37,133 nt of DNA from a virus, in the IMG/VR virus record IMGVR_UViG_3300040810_000362, positions 1 to 37,133 of that record. The stretch is one strand, 5' to 3'. The notes beneath the pieces are model-generated. The model searched no databases and had not been told where the DNA came from. It saw only the letters and a list, made by a program, of their open reading frames with translations. Shown here in pieces: positions 30,669 to 36,835 of this stretch (its first letter is position 1; each line of letters starts with the position of its first letter). Made by a program: the position numbers and the translations under genes.

Positions 30669-30781
30669 ATATTCATGCTTACTAATCCTGCTGCCATCAC
30701 ATGACCTCTGGAAACAAGCTCCCAAGTCGCCCATGCACAGATGACGAGCAGCATGCCACTGACATAATATCGGAGCCTCAT
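30635..30781 (-). CDS. Small membrane protein, 48 residues
   Basis: MRLRYYVSGMLLVICAWATWELV has one membrane segment at about 6-22; a second hydrophobic stretch (MAAGLVSMNICYWTTLL) follows. It starts in the ATGA overlap with the DUF551 gene. A small inner-membrane protein; no family is recognised. Confidence 0.55.
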   Translation of the reverse strand: MRLRYYVSGMLLVICAWATWELVSRGHVMAAGLVSMNICYWTTLLMTD

Positions 30782-31068
30782 TCCGTCGCCTCCGGCAAAT
30801 CAAGGTCGAGCCAGTGGGTAATAAGCCCGACGAACATGCCGTCATGCATACGGTCGCAAACGGGTTTCTCTTTATCCTTAAACCAAACAAAGCCTTCAAA
30901 ATCGCCATCCTCATCAAACTTTGGCAACCGCTCACTGACCGGCACCCATTTTCCGATGGCGTAGCCATCCAAAACTGCTTGTGACCGCTCCGCTTGTAAC
31001 GGAAGGTTTCTACGGTTATCAGCAAGTTCGCGCCCAAGTCGGCGACCTAATTCTTCTCTTGGTGTCAT
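30778..31068 (-). CDS. DUF551-like protein
   Basis: The 96-residue protein ends with the DUF551 pattern: KWVPVSERLPKFDEDGDFEG, then FVWFKD and FVGLITHWLDLDLPEA. DUF551 proteins are common in phages of enterobacteria and related Gram-negative hosts; their function is unknown. It overlaps both neighbours by 4 bp. Confidence 0.75.
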   Translation of the reverse strand: MTPREELGRRLGRELADNRRNLPLQAERSQAVLDGYAIGKWVPVSERLPKFDEDGDFEGFVWFKDKEKPVCDRMHDGMFVGLITHWLDLDLPEATE

Positions 31069-31256
31069 TCTTTTCCTTTCTCGTTTTTTAGCTCATGCGC
31101 TTCCTTAATAAGTGAAGCAAGTCGGACCTCGTAATCAATCCGCTCTTTTAAAACCTTCTCGAAATCCAGCTCCAGAATTCGGTTGTGGTATCCAATTTTG
31201 TAAAAGCAGAAGCTCCACAATGACACGATTACCAGCTTAACAAGAAATGCACTCAT
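31065..31256 (-). CDS. Small membrane-anchored coiled-coil protein
   Basis: The 63-residue product has an N-terminal membrane segment (MSAFLVKLVIVSLWSFCFYKIG) followed by a charged helix (LDFEKVLKERIDYEVRLASLIKEAHELKN). This is the layout of inner-membrane spanins (Rz-like), but it is away from the lysis cassette, so that role is only a possibility. It overlaps the DUF551 gene by 4 bp. Confidence 0.55.
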   Translation of the reverse strand: MSAFLVKLVIVSLWSFCFYKIGYHNRILELDFEKVLKERIDYEVRLASLIKEAHELKNEKGKE

Positions 31257-31314
31257 CCCCGTTTTTCTCCCGCCAGTAATACTGTCCCGGTTTGGTTGGT
31301 AGTTCGGTGCTCAT
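31237..31314 (-). CDS. Possible 25-residue protein, MSTELPTKPGQYYW-type
   Basis: The frame starts MSTELPTKPGQYYWREKNGDE and stops after CISC. The ATG overlaps the beta-helix gene stop by 4 bp (ATGA), and the LPTKPGQYYWRE segment is like that of longer phage proteins with a PGYYW motif, so this looks like a truncated member whose later part was lost. It overlaps the membrane-protein start by 20 bp. Confidence 0.4.
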   Translation of the reverse strand: MSTELPTKPGQYYWREKNGDECISC

Positions 31315-32549
31315 AGAAAAACCTCCCCTGCATTGTGCCATCCTGCTGTTTTTTGCACACGCTCATTTTTGTCTGCTCGTATATCACCAAAATATGCTCC
31401 GACAAATGGGGACAAATGATCCTCTTCCATTCGATTCCATGATGGAATACAGAATGTTGCTCCAACAAGTTCATTATTTTTTGCCCAAACCCTGCCGTCC
31501 GCTGTTGGCTTTGCATATGCTTGATTGCCCATGCTGATTCTTGACCTGCCACCGTGGGAGTAGATGCACTGAGAATACCCGAAAAACCGATTGAAGCATG
31601 TCTGGACTGCTTGTCCTGAATAAAAGATTCCAGCTTGCTTGCGGCTTCCGTTGTGTATCATCCTATGCGGTCCTTCAAACTGATTGTGGTTGATCGTTGC
31701 ATCTCCAAGGTAAACGTCATCTCCGGATCTTGCTGATTTCGGCATCCAATCTGCATCAATATCTGGGCCGTGGAATATGCCAATGTTGCTTCCTTGATGG
31801 GCTTGAATGTTGTTGTTAATTAGCTGAAGCCTGTCAGGGTTCTGAGCCAGATAAACCGGAACACAGTTGTTGTGCGCCACAATCATGCAGTCCCTGATTT
31901 CCTGTTCAAACGGCCTGACAATCATTCCATTCGGAAGTTCGGTTGCTGGCTCGGTGTAAATACCAATCGGATGACCAACGCATGGGTTCCAGCCAAAGAT
32001 GGATTCAACCATCAAAACCTTTTCACCATCTCCCATCGTGCGGATTGCTGGACCCCATCTTGTGACTGAACGCATCTGAAACCGCCCAGGTATCCGAATG
32101 GTGTTGTGGAAGCGATATTCACTTCCAGAGAACAGCAGGGTGATTACTGGCATATGGGTGGACCCATACCAACCTTTTCCTGACGGTGATTTTCCAAATT
32201 CAGACTGAAACTTTTCCTCCCCTTCTTCCCAAAATGGCTGCTGAATTTTTTGGCCTTTTTTAATGGCTTCTTGGAGTGATTTGTCAGGGTTAGCGTGATC
32301 AATCAGGAATGTGTATTCATCCTGATCGGATTGCGGTTTCAGGTCTTTCATGAATTGCTCCACCACTGAAACCGTGATTGATTTAACATCATCGTTTGAC
32401 ATTATGCCAACGAGCCTGTTCTCAAGGTTCTGAATTCTGGCACTCTGCGTGTTTATGACGTTATGTTGAGCTTGAATAAGCTCCTGTGTTGTGTCTGGCA
32501 GCTTCGCCAGTTCTCCGATTGATTCGGCTAATTTGATCAGTTCTTTCAT
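31311..32549 (-). CDS. Beta-helix (pectate-lyase-like) protein in the early region
   Basis: The 412-residue protein has a helical coiled N-terminus (MKELIKLAESIGELAKLPDT through QSARIQNLENRLVG) and then a likely right-handed parallel beta-helix: IPGRFQMRSVTRWGPAIRTMG, RDCMIVAHNNCVPVYLAQNP, LQLINNNIQAHQGSNIGIFHG, ATINHNQFEGPHRMIHNG, CFNRFFGYSQCIYSHGG. Phage tailspikes and depolymerases use this fold, but this gene lies among replication genes, not tail genes. It may be a misplaced spike, a moron, or an enzyme acting on host glycans. GATC sites are scarce here. Confidence 0.6.
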   Translation of the reverse strand: MKELIKLAESIGELAKLPDTTQELIQAQHNVINTQSARIQNLENRLVGIMSNDDVKSITVSVVEQFMKDLKPQSDQDEYTFLIDHANPDKSLQEAIKKGQKIQQPFWEEGEEKFQSEFGKSPSGKGWYGSTHMPVITLLFSGSEYRFHNTIRIPGRFQMRSVTRWGPAIRTMGDGEKVLMVESIFGWNPCVGHPIGIYTEPATELPNGMIVRPFEQEIRDCMIVAHNNCVPVYLAQNPDRLQLINNNIQAHQGSNIGIFHGPDIDADWMPKSARSGDDVYLGDATINHNQFEGPHRMIHNGSRKQAGIFYSGQAVQTCFNRFFGYSQCIYSHGGRSRISMGNQAYAKPTADGRVWAKNNELVGATFCIPSWNRMEEDHLSPFVGAYFGDIRADKNERVQKTAGWHNAGEVFL

Positions 32550-32595
32550 GGTTTTAATTTGTTAAAATATCTTCATGGTTTGTATTCCGCTTTAT

Positions 32596-32904
32596 TCAAG
32601 CATCCTTCTCACAGAACCCAACGTCCCGAATTGACTCATTTTGTTGAAAAAAACGGTCAATCGTTTTGCAATCTGTGTAATCACAAATTCCTTTGGACTT
32701 GTTTATATCAATGTCCTGAATATGATATGCCTGATCCTTGGAAGGTTTAAACAAGACAGCTTGCACCACTCCTCGTCGGTATGATTTCTCTGATAATCTG
32801 GACATCAGTTTCAGAAGTTTTCTTTTTGTTGATTTCGGCAATTCAGCAAACTCATTATATTGCAAGCCATGACATATGCTGTTTTTTGGGAAGCAAATTT
32901 TCAT
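32596..32904 (-). CDS. Hypothetical early protein, 102 residues
   Basis: MKICFPKNSICHGLQYNEFAEL at the start, a basic helix (STKRKLLKLMSRLSEKSYRRG) and several Cys (GICDYTDCKT, GFCEKD). The ATG at 32904 overlaps the upstream stop (ATGA) and has AAGGATGGGA upstream; an ATG two codons earlier is possible. No family is recognised. Confidence 0.5.
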   Translation of the reverse strand: MKICFPKNSICHGLQYNEFAELPKSTKRKLLKLMSRLSEKSYRRGVVQAVLFKPSKDQAYHIQDIDINKSKGICDYTDCKTIDRFFQQNESIRDVGFCEKDA

Positions 32905-33179
32905 TCCCATCCTTTCGCTTTGAAAACCTTTCGGATAAAATGATTCACCATGTCAGAAGTGACCCAGTTTTTTTCTGTAAGGTGTAACACTTTTTTCAAT
33001 AAAACTTTTTCCGTTGAAATTTCTCCAAGCGATATATCATACCATCCGTTTAAAGTAATCCATTTCCCTTTCACCTTTACTTTTCTGTCCATCTCATCCT
33101 GGATGATTTGCCCATTTTTCATCACATCATCTATTGTGAGAAGCCTTATGCACGGTTCATCTTGTTTTTGTTTGGTCAT
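32901..33179 (-). CDS. Hypothetical early protein, 92 residues
   Basis: MTKQKQDEPCIRLLTIDDVMKN then a beta-type middle (KVKGKWITLNGWYDISLGEI) and a basic helix end. AGAAAGAAAAACC lies before the ATG. No family is recognised. Confidence 0.5.
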   Translation of the reverse strand: MTKQKQDEPCIRLLTIDDVMKNGQIIQDEMDRKVKVKGKWITLNGWYDISLGEISTEKVLLKKVLHLTEKNWVTSDMVNHFIRKVFKAKGWE

Positions 33180-33191
33180 GGTTTTTCTTTC

Positions 33192-33479
33192 TCAAAATGG
33201 CACTTCATCATCATCCATTGCGTCAATGTCTGGTGTGGTTTCCGGTGCCGGTTTGTGTTCTGTTCTTTGGATCTCCATTTTCAGGTTTCCGATGATCGGA
33301 CCTCGTTGCCCTGCGTCTCTGGCTTCCTTGCTGATGCCTTGGCAAATGCAATGAGTGTTCCCGTATTGATCTGGACCGTTTTTGTTTTCCCAGATCACCA
33401 GATCGAGGTATTTCCCGTTTTTACCTGCGAACAGGTGTTCTTTTTCAATTCTGGTTACATTAATTTTTGCTGTGATCAT
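33192..33479 (-). CDS. SSB-like single-stranded DNA-binding protein
   Basis: The 95-residue protein resembles small phage proteins with INVTRIEKEHLFAGKNGKYLDLVIWENKNGPDQYGN and CQGISKEARDAGQRGPIIGNLK. It ends in the acidic, Phe-terminated tail DIDAMDDDEVPF, the hallmark by which SSBs bind partner proteins. It should coat ssDNA during replication or recombination. It overlaps the DnaA-domain-like gene by 4 bp. Confidence 0.65.
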   Translation of the reverse strand: MITAKINVTRIEKEHLFAGKNGKYLDLVIWENKNGPDQYGNTHCICQGISKEARDAGQRGPIIGNLKMEIQRTEHKPAPETTPDIDAMDDDEVPF

Positions 33480-33775
33480 AACTCTGTGTTTTTTAGTTTT
33501 TCTTCGATGTTTTGGTATGCTTTACGAAATGCTTTGTTGGTTTCGATCAATGTTGGAACAGTCTGCCGTGCATGTCGAACTGAACTGCCCTTTTTCCGGT
33601 TGAAATAATAGGCCACAGTTAAATCTGCTGCTCCCATATATCGCCAAGCCAGATACATTGCAGCCAATCTTGGGAAGCTGATTGCCTCGGTTTTTGATCT
33701 GCCTTTGATCGCTCTTGGAAAGACTCCAAATTCTTGGGCTGTTGTCTCGATGATTTTTTCGATGATTTGCTTCAT
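33476..33775 (-). CDS. DnaA domain IV-like DNA-binding protein
   Basis: The 99-residue protein matches the C-terminal helix-turn-helix of DnaA: EFGVFPRAIKGRSKTEAISFPRLAAMYLAW, then TVAYYFNRKKGSSVRHARQTV. There is no ATPase domain, so it cannot be a full DnaA. Stand-alone domain IV proteins may recognise DnaA-box-like sites at a phage origin or compete with host DnaA. It sits between SSB-like and replication genes. Confidence 0.7.
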   Translation of the reverse strand: MKQIIEKIIETTAQEFGVFPRAIKGRSKTEAISFPRLAAMYLAWRYMGAADLTVAYYFNRKKGSSVRHARQTVPTLIETNKAFRKAYQNIEEKLKNTEL

Positions 33776-33999
33776 GATTTCTCCGTATAAGTGAATCCAC
33801 GTTCCTCTTGGATCAGTTCGTATTTATTTGCCAGATCTGTAAATCCAGCTTTCCTGCAAAACCAGACAAGTGTCGCCTCTGCTTGGGAGTGAGCAATCTG
33901 GCTTGATGTTGGGTTGATCTTGCTCAAGTGATTCAGGGCATGTTTCTCAGTCACCCTTGCCATGTCCCATTTCTGGGCTTTTTGTTCTGCTTCGGTCAT
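33772..33999 (-). CDS. Hypothetical early protein, 75 residues
   Basis: A charged helical protein (MTEAEQKAQKWDMARVTEKHALNHLSK ... FTDLANKYELIQEERGF). No family is recognised. It overlaps both neighbours by 4 bp, between the DnaA-like and zinc-containing replication genes. Confidence 0.55.
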   Translation of the reverse strand: MTEAEQKAQKWDMARVTEKHALNHLSKINPTSSQIAHSQAEATLVWFCRKAGFTDLANKYELIQEERGFTYTEKS

Positions 34000-34640
34000 A
34001 CAGTCTCCATTTCTTTACCCTGCATCCACCGCAGAAGGTTTTTGATCTGCCCAATTTGCTGGTTTACGGTCATGCTTGGATCATAAAGTTGATCCTCCAT
34101 TTTCGCCAAAAATGTAAATGCAGCCCTTGGACGTGTCCAAATGATCCTCCCAATGTCCTGCGACCAGACCAAATTTGGGGAGTTTTTCATTCTCCGGAGT
34201 GCATCACTCCATTTCTTCGTCCATGAATGAAGGATCTTCCCCATGCGTTCCTGTTGCTCAACTGGGCATCTGAACTCCTTTTTGGACGGATCATAATTTC
34301 TCCCAAGCCAAGCAACCACTTTTCCAATTGCTTCCTTGGATGCTTCATAATCTCGCTTTGCAGCATAGCACCATTCACAAGCTGTATTTTTAATCATGGA
34401 TTGAATGACAGACTCACATCCTGCCCAAGTCTGTTTTTCGCCCCTCTCAGGGCCTTTTGCATCGTGCCCGCTATCATATACCTCCCTGAACATACTATGC
34501 CCTTGAAGGGCTAATTCTGTGCCACAAACGCAGCATGTGGTTTTCACTTCGATCATCCGATCTGATTGAAGCTCTAAATCTGGCTTTTCAGCTTTCGGAA
34601 TTGCCTTGCGAATCCTCCATTTGTCTCTGTCTAATGCCAT
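33996..34640 (-). CDS. Replication-region protein with Cys pairs, 214 residues
   Basis: The protein has CCVCGTE (about 36-41) and NTACEWC near 90, a possible zinc site, then a mixed helical C-terminus rich in Trp (HSWTKKWSDALRRM, IGRIIWTRPRAAF). Lying just downstream of the initiator-like gene it may be a helicase-loader or primase accessory, but no motif shows this. Confidence 0.5.
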   Translation of the reverse strand: MALDRDKWRIRKAIPKAEKPDLELQSDRMIEVKTTCCVCGTELALQGHSMFREVYDSGHDAKGPERGEKQTWAGCESVIQSMIKNTACEWCYAAKRDYEASKEAIGKVVAWLGRNYDPSKKEFRCPVEQQERMGKILHSWTKKWSDALRRMKNSPNLVWSQDIGRIIWTRPRAAFTFLAKMEDQLYDPSMTVNQQIGQIKNLLRWMQGKEMETV

Positions 34641-34641
34641 A

Positions 34642-35415
34642 TCAAATCTCTATTTTTTTATAACCTGTTGACTGTTTTCCATTTGGCTGCATGGTTCTCC
34701 TTCTTTCGGACCATGATTTCAATGCCATTTTCCATTTGATCATCTTTCCGTATTGGTTGACCCATAACTGCTTGGATTCATTATACTCCCAAAATGATCT
34801 TGCATGTTCATCTGGTATGCCCCTGACTTCGGCTTCAGCAATCACCTCCTCCAGAGTTGGGATCTCAGCAAAATCTGTTTGCGAAGCTGATCCTCTCTCT
34901 CTCTCATTTTCCTTAGAGAGAGATTTATCTCTCTCTGGATAATGGTTAATGGATAATAACATAGTTGAGCTTTCGTTGGTGTTCTGTTCCAACGTCTGTT
35001 CAACGTCCGTTGATACGTTCGTTATAGGGTCCGTTGGCATGGTTTTGTTGGCTTTCAATACTTTACGCCTTATTTTTGCGCTAAGTTTTCCTGCGTTTTG
35101 CGCGAGAGTTTGCTTTTCGCAAAATTTCAAAAACTCATCTTTTATTCGAAAGTTTGATACAAAAACAAGATCACCTTCGTAAGAAACTTCACCAACTCCA
35201 GCCTGATCAATCTCATCAATCACCCTCTTTGCAACCCTCTTACTCACCCCAAGCAGCCTCGCCCATGAACTAATCTTGTATCCAGCTTTTCCTGGAGAAT
35301 CTACCTGTGCCAAGTGGCAAAGAATATCCATCCATGCACCCCTTGCTTCTAGTGACAACATTCTGGTATCATTAAAATAATCTGCCCAGAAAAATTTTGA
35401 GTAAGGAAGTCCCAT
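34642..35415 (-). CDS. Replication initiator / helicase loader-like protein
   Basis: The 257-residue protein starts with a DUF1376/DnaD-like winged helix (YSKFFWADYFNDTRMLSLEARGAWMDILCHL, ARLLGVSKRVAKRVIDEIDQAG), then a charged linker (about 100-180) and a C-terminal module (ARSFWEYNESKQLWVNQYGKMIKWKMALKSWSERRRTM) like that of DnaT/DnaD and phage replication proteins. It should bind the origin and load the host DnaB-type helicase. No own helicase or polymerase is encoded, so host replication proteins must be used. Confidence 0.65.
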   Translation of the reverse strand: MGLPYSKFFWADYFNDTRMLSLEARGAWMDILCHLAQVDSPGKAGYKISSWARLLGVSKRVAKRVIDEIDQAGVGEVSYEGDLVFVSNFRIKDEFLKFCEKQTLAQNAGKLSAKIRRKVLKANKTMPTDPITNVSTDVEQTLEQNTNESSTMLLSINHYPERDKSLSKENERERGSASQTDFAEIPTLEEVIAEAEVRGIPDEHARSFWEYNESKQLWVNQYGKMIKWKMALKSWSERRRTMQPNGKQSTGYKKIEI

Positions 35416-35417
35416 AA

Positions 35418-35582
35418 TTATTTTTGCAAGTGATGTGCCATGATGATTTTTGATACATATTCGCTTCGATACAAATCTCCACGCTCATCATCAATGATTT
35501 TTGCCACGTTTTCAGGAACTGATATGCACAAGGTCTTGTGCTTCGGTCCCCTTTTAGGTGGTCTGCCCAATTTTGTCTTCAT
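35418..35582 (-). CDS. RHH-type regulator with GRP hook, copy 1
   Basis: The 54-residue protein starts MKTKLGRPPKRGPKHK, a GRP AT-hook-like tail, followed by the RHH strand and helices (TLCISVPENVAKIIDDERGDLYRSEYVSKIIMAHH). It is the first gene after promoter P3, with the -10 box ending 6 nt before the ATG, so its mRNA is likely leaderless. It is a paralogue of the gene at 35678-35842. It may repress P3 by binding the tandem repeats just upstream (35645-35671). Confidence 0.7.
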   Translation of the reverse strand: MKTKLGRPPKRGPKHKTLCISVPENVAKIIDDERGDLYRSEYVSKIIMAHHLQK

Positions 35583-35588
35583 GTTTTA

Positions 35589-35616
35589 ATAATACGCAAA
35601 TCGGTTTGTTTGTAAA
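35589..35616 (-). promoter_or_regulatory. Early promoter P3, sigma70-like, apparently leaderless
   Basis: On the minus strand TTTACA (35611-35616) and TATTAT (35589-35594) are separated by 16 bp. The -10 ends 6 nt (TAAAAC) before the ATG at 35582, so the start site is expected at the ATG itself, as at P2. It would drive the replication operon. Confidence 0.6.
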
Positions 35617-35644
35617 GGGAAATTATCAATGGGAATTCTTACCC

Positions 35645-35671
35645 ATGTTTACAATGTTTACATTTTTTACA
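35645..35671. repeat. Three tandem 9-bp repeats, operator or iteron-like
   Basis: On the plus strand two identical ATGTTTACA units (35645-35653, 35654-35662) are followed by a degenerate TTTTTTACA (35663-35671). They lie just upstream of promoter P3, between two RHH genes. A TGTAAA in the opposite orientation (35611-35616) is the -35 box of P3. ATGGG/CCCAT pairs (35629-35633, 35642-35646) form a small inverted repeat. They may be RHH operators or replication iterons. Confidence 0.6.
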
Positions 35672-35677
35672 TTTATC

Positions 35678-35842
35678 TCACCCATCATAACCAGCACCAA
35701 CGCATTTTCTGAGTTGTTTCCTGACCCATTCCCCTCGGCTCAGATCCCCACGGGCTTTGTCCCATATCTCCCACTCATCAGGATAAAGGCTGATTGTCCT
35801 GCAAACTGATTTCCGCTTTTTACTTGGTCGTCCTAATTTCAT
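35678..35842 (-). CDS. RHH-type regulator with GRP hook, copy 2
   Basis: The 54-residue protein starts MKLGRPSKKRKSVCRTISLYPDEW and has a helix pair including RGDLSRGEWVRKQLRK. It aligns with the other small RHH protein (35418-35582): both have LGRP near the start and an RGDLxRxEWV or RGDLxRSEYV core. It lies directly upstream of P3 and its operator-like repeats, suggesting paralogous RHH proteins regulating the junction between operons B and C. It overlaps the nuclease gene by 23 bp. Confidence 0.65.
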   Translation of the reverse strand: MKLGRPSKKRKSVCRTISLYPDEWEIWDKARGDLSRGEWVRKQLRKCVGAGYDG

Positions 35843-36134
35843 CTCGTTTAATTGTTTGATTGATCACTTCGATTGCTTCATCAAGGCTTTTGATCACGAC
35901 TGCTGATCCTCGCCATGTCCTGAAAAACTGTTCTTCGTCTGGTGTTAATCTACGTGCTGATGGTGGCTTGGATCCGTCTTTGATCTCCATCAAAATAGTG
36001 TAGCCGCCAAAGCCGACCGCAATATCAGGACACCCTTTCCCCACTTGGCTTAGGATCAGGACGCTGCATTCAGCCTTCCGTAATCCCTGCACGATTTGCC
36101 TCTGATTTGCATCGACTTTGGCAGCTCGCTTCAT
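35820..36134 (-). CDS. PD-(D/E)XK nuclease, VRR-NUC-like
   Basis: The 104-residue protein has the PD-(D/E)XK nuclease core: GCPDIAVGFGGYTILMEIKDGSK, with D37, E50 and K52, and a GTP-like Lys-rich end (RDEIRTTK). Small nucleases of this kind act on branched or flap DNA during recombination or replication. It overlaps the upstream gene by 4 bp and the RHH gene by 23 bp. Confidence 0.7.
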   Translation of the reverse strand: MKRAAKVDANQRQIVQGLRKAECSVLILSQVGKGCPDIAVGFGGYTILMEIKDGSKPPSARRLTPDEEQFFRTWRGSAVVIKSLDEAIEVINQTIKRDEIRTTK

Positions 36135-36304
36135 TCCGAATCCTTGGTGTATATTCTTGATTGTCTAACCATCCCATCCCACTCAAAAGTGGCAACTTTT
36201 TCACCAAACAGATCCTCATTGATTTCGATCACTCTTACTAAGTCAATGTCAACTCTGAGGTATCCCACCAGCACATAAGTCATCTGCTTGCGCTCCATGA
36301 TCAT
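36131..36304 (-). CDS. Hypothetical early protein, 57 residues
   Basis: The 57-residue product starts MIMERKQMTYVLVGYLRVDIDLV and looks beta-rich. The ATG at 36304 overlaps the preceding stop by 4 bp (ATGA). An earlier extension to 36319 would only add residues from the overlap. No family is recognised. Confidence 0.55.
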   Translation of the reverse strand: MIMERKQMTYVLVGYLRVDIDLVRVIEINEDLFGEKVATFEWDGMVRQSRIYTKDSE

Positions 36305-36579
36305 ACCGTTGCCCTCCATACGGCAGCACCGTCTCTCCGGTCATTGTTTCGCTCGATCCACCCGTCTCGGGCAAGCTCGGTGAACCGTCCAGAAATGGTG
36401 TTCAAGGGTCTGCCCGTCTGCTCTGAATACTCCTTGGCAGTAAGACCATGATCGAGTGATTTTTCGACTGCCATCAGCACATCAAGTCTGATCTGAGTCA
36501 TTGTTTTCTTGGCACGATCAAATGCCCGTTTTGAGGTCAAAACCCCTCCATGTTTTCGTTCACAAATATCAGTTTGCAT
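36301..36579 (-). CDS. Winged-helix DNA-binding protein, MarR-like
   Basis: The 92-residue form begins MQTDICERKHGGVLTSKRAFD and contains a winged helix: TAKEYSEQTGRPLNTISGRFTELARDGWIERNNDRRDGAAVWRAT. The ATG at 36579 has AAAGGGAC upstream and overlaps the previous gene by 11 bp; an extension to 36660 would run back through that gene. It is probably a transcription regulator or origin-binding protein. Confidence 0.65.
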   Translation of the reverse strand: MQTDICERKHGGVLTSKRAFDRAKKTMTQIRLDVLMAVEKSLDHGLTAKEYSEQTGRPLNTISGRFTELARDGWIERNNDRRDGAAVWRATV

Positions 36580-36835
36580 TTTTTTTGTCCCTTTCAATTT
36601 TCGCTTTCCGAACCACTCTGCAACGTAGATTTTCGATTTCTGAATCGGTGAGGATCTCATTTTTTGATGAATGGATCAGCCCAAGTTTCTGGCACCGCTT
36701 AACAGTCCTCTTGATAGCTTCCTCTGGGCAGTGTATGCCAGGAAAACTGCCCTTGATCTCATCCCATGTCACGGGTTTACCTCTCCATGATTGATCCTTG
36801 ATTGGCTCATACCACTTCATTCCACGTTTGCTCAT
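36569..36835 (-). CDS. Hypothetical early protein, 88 residues
   Basis: MSKRGMKWYEPIKDQSWRGKPVTWDEI, then a helical basic part (CPEEAIKRTVKRCQKLG, ENLRCRVVRKAKIERDKKN). No family is recognised. It overlaps the exonuclease gene by 4 bp and the winged-helix gene by 11 bp. Confidence 0.55.
   Translation of the reverse strand: MSKRGMKWYEPIKDQSWRGKPVTWDEIKGSFPGIHCPEEAIKRTVKRCQKLGLIHSSKNEILTDSEIENLRCRVVRKAKIERDKKNAN

Noticed and set aside
30552-31037. 161-residue minus-strand ORF spanning several small genes
   Set aside because: It lies over the DUF551 gene in another frame, its sequence is Cys/Arg-rich noise, and DUF551 is recognisable. Only its last 38 codons are kept as a weak candidate.
31253-31552. 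99-residue minus-strand ORF
   Set aside because: It overlaps the beta-helix protein's C-terminal coding sequence; only a short gene starting at 31314 in another frame fits the ATGA operon tiling.
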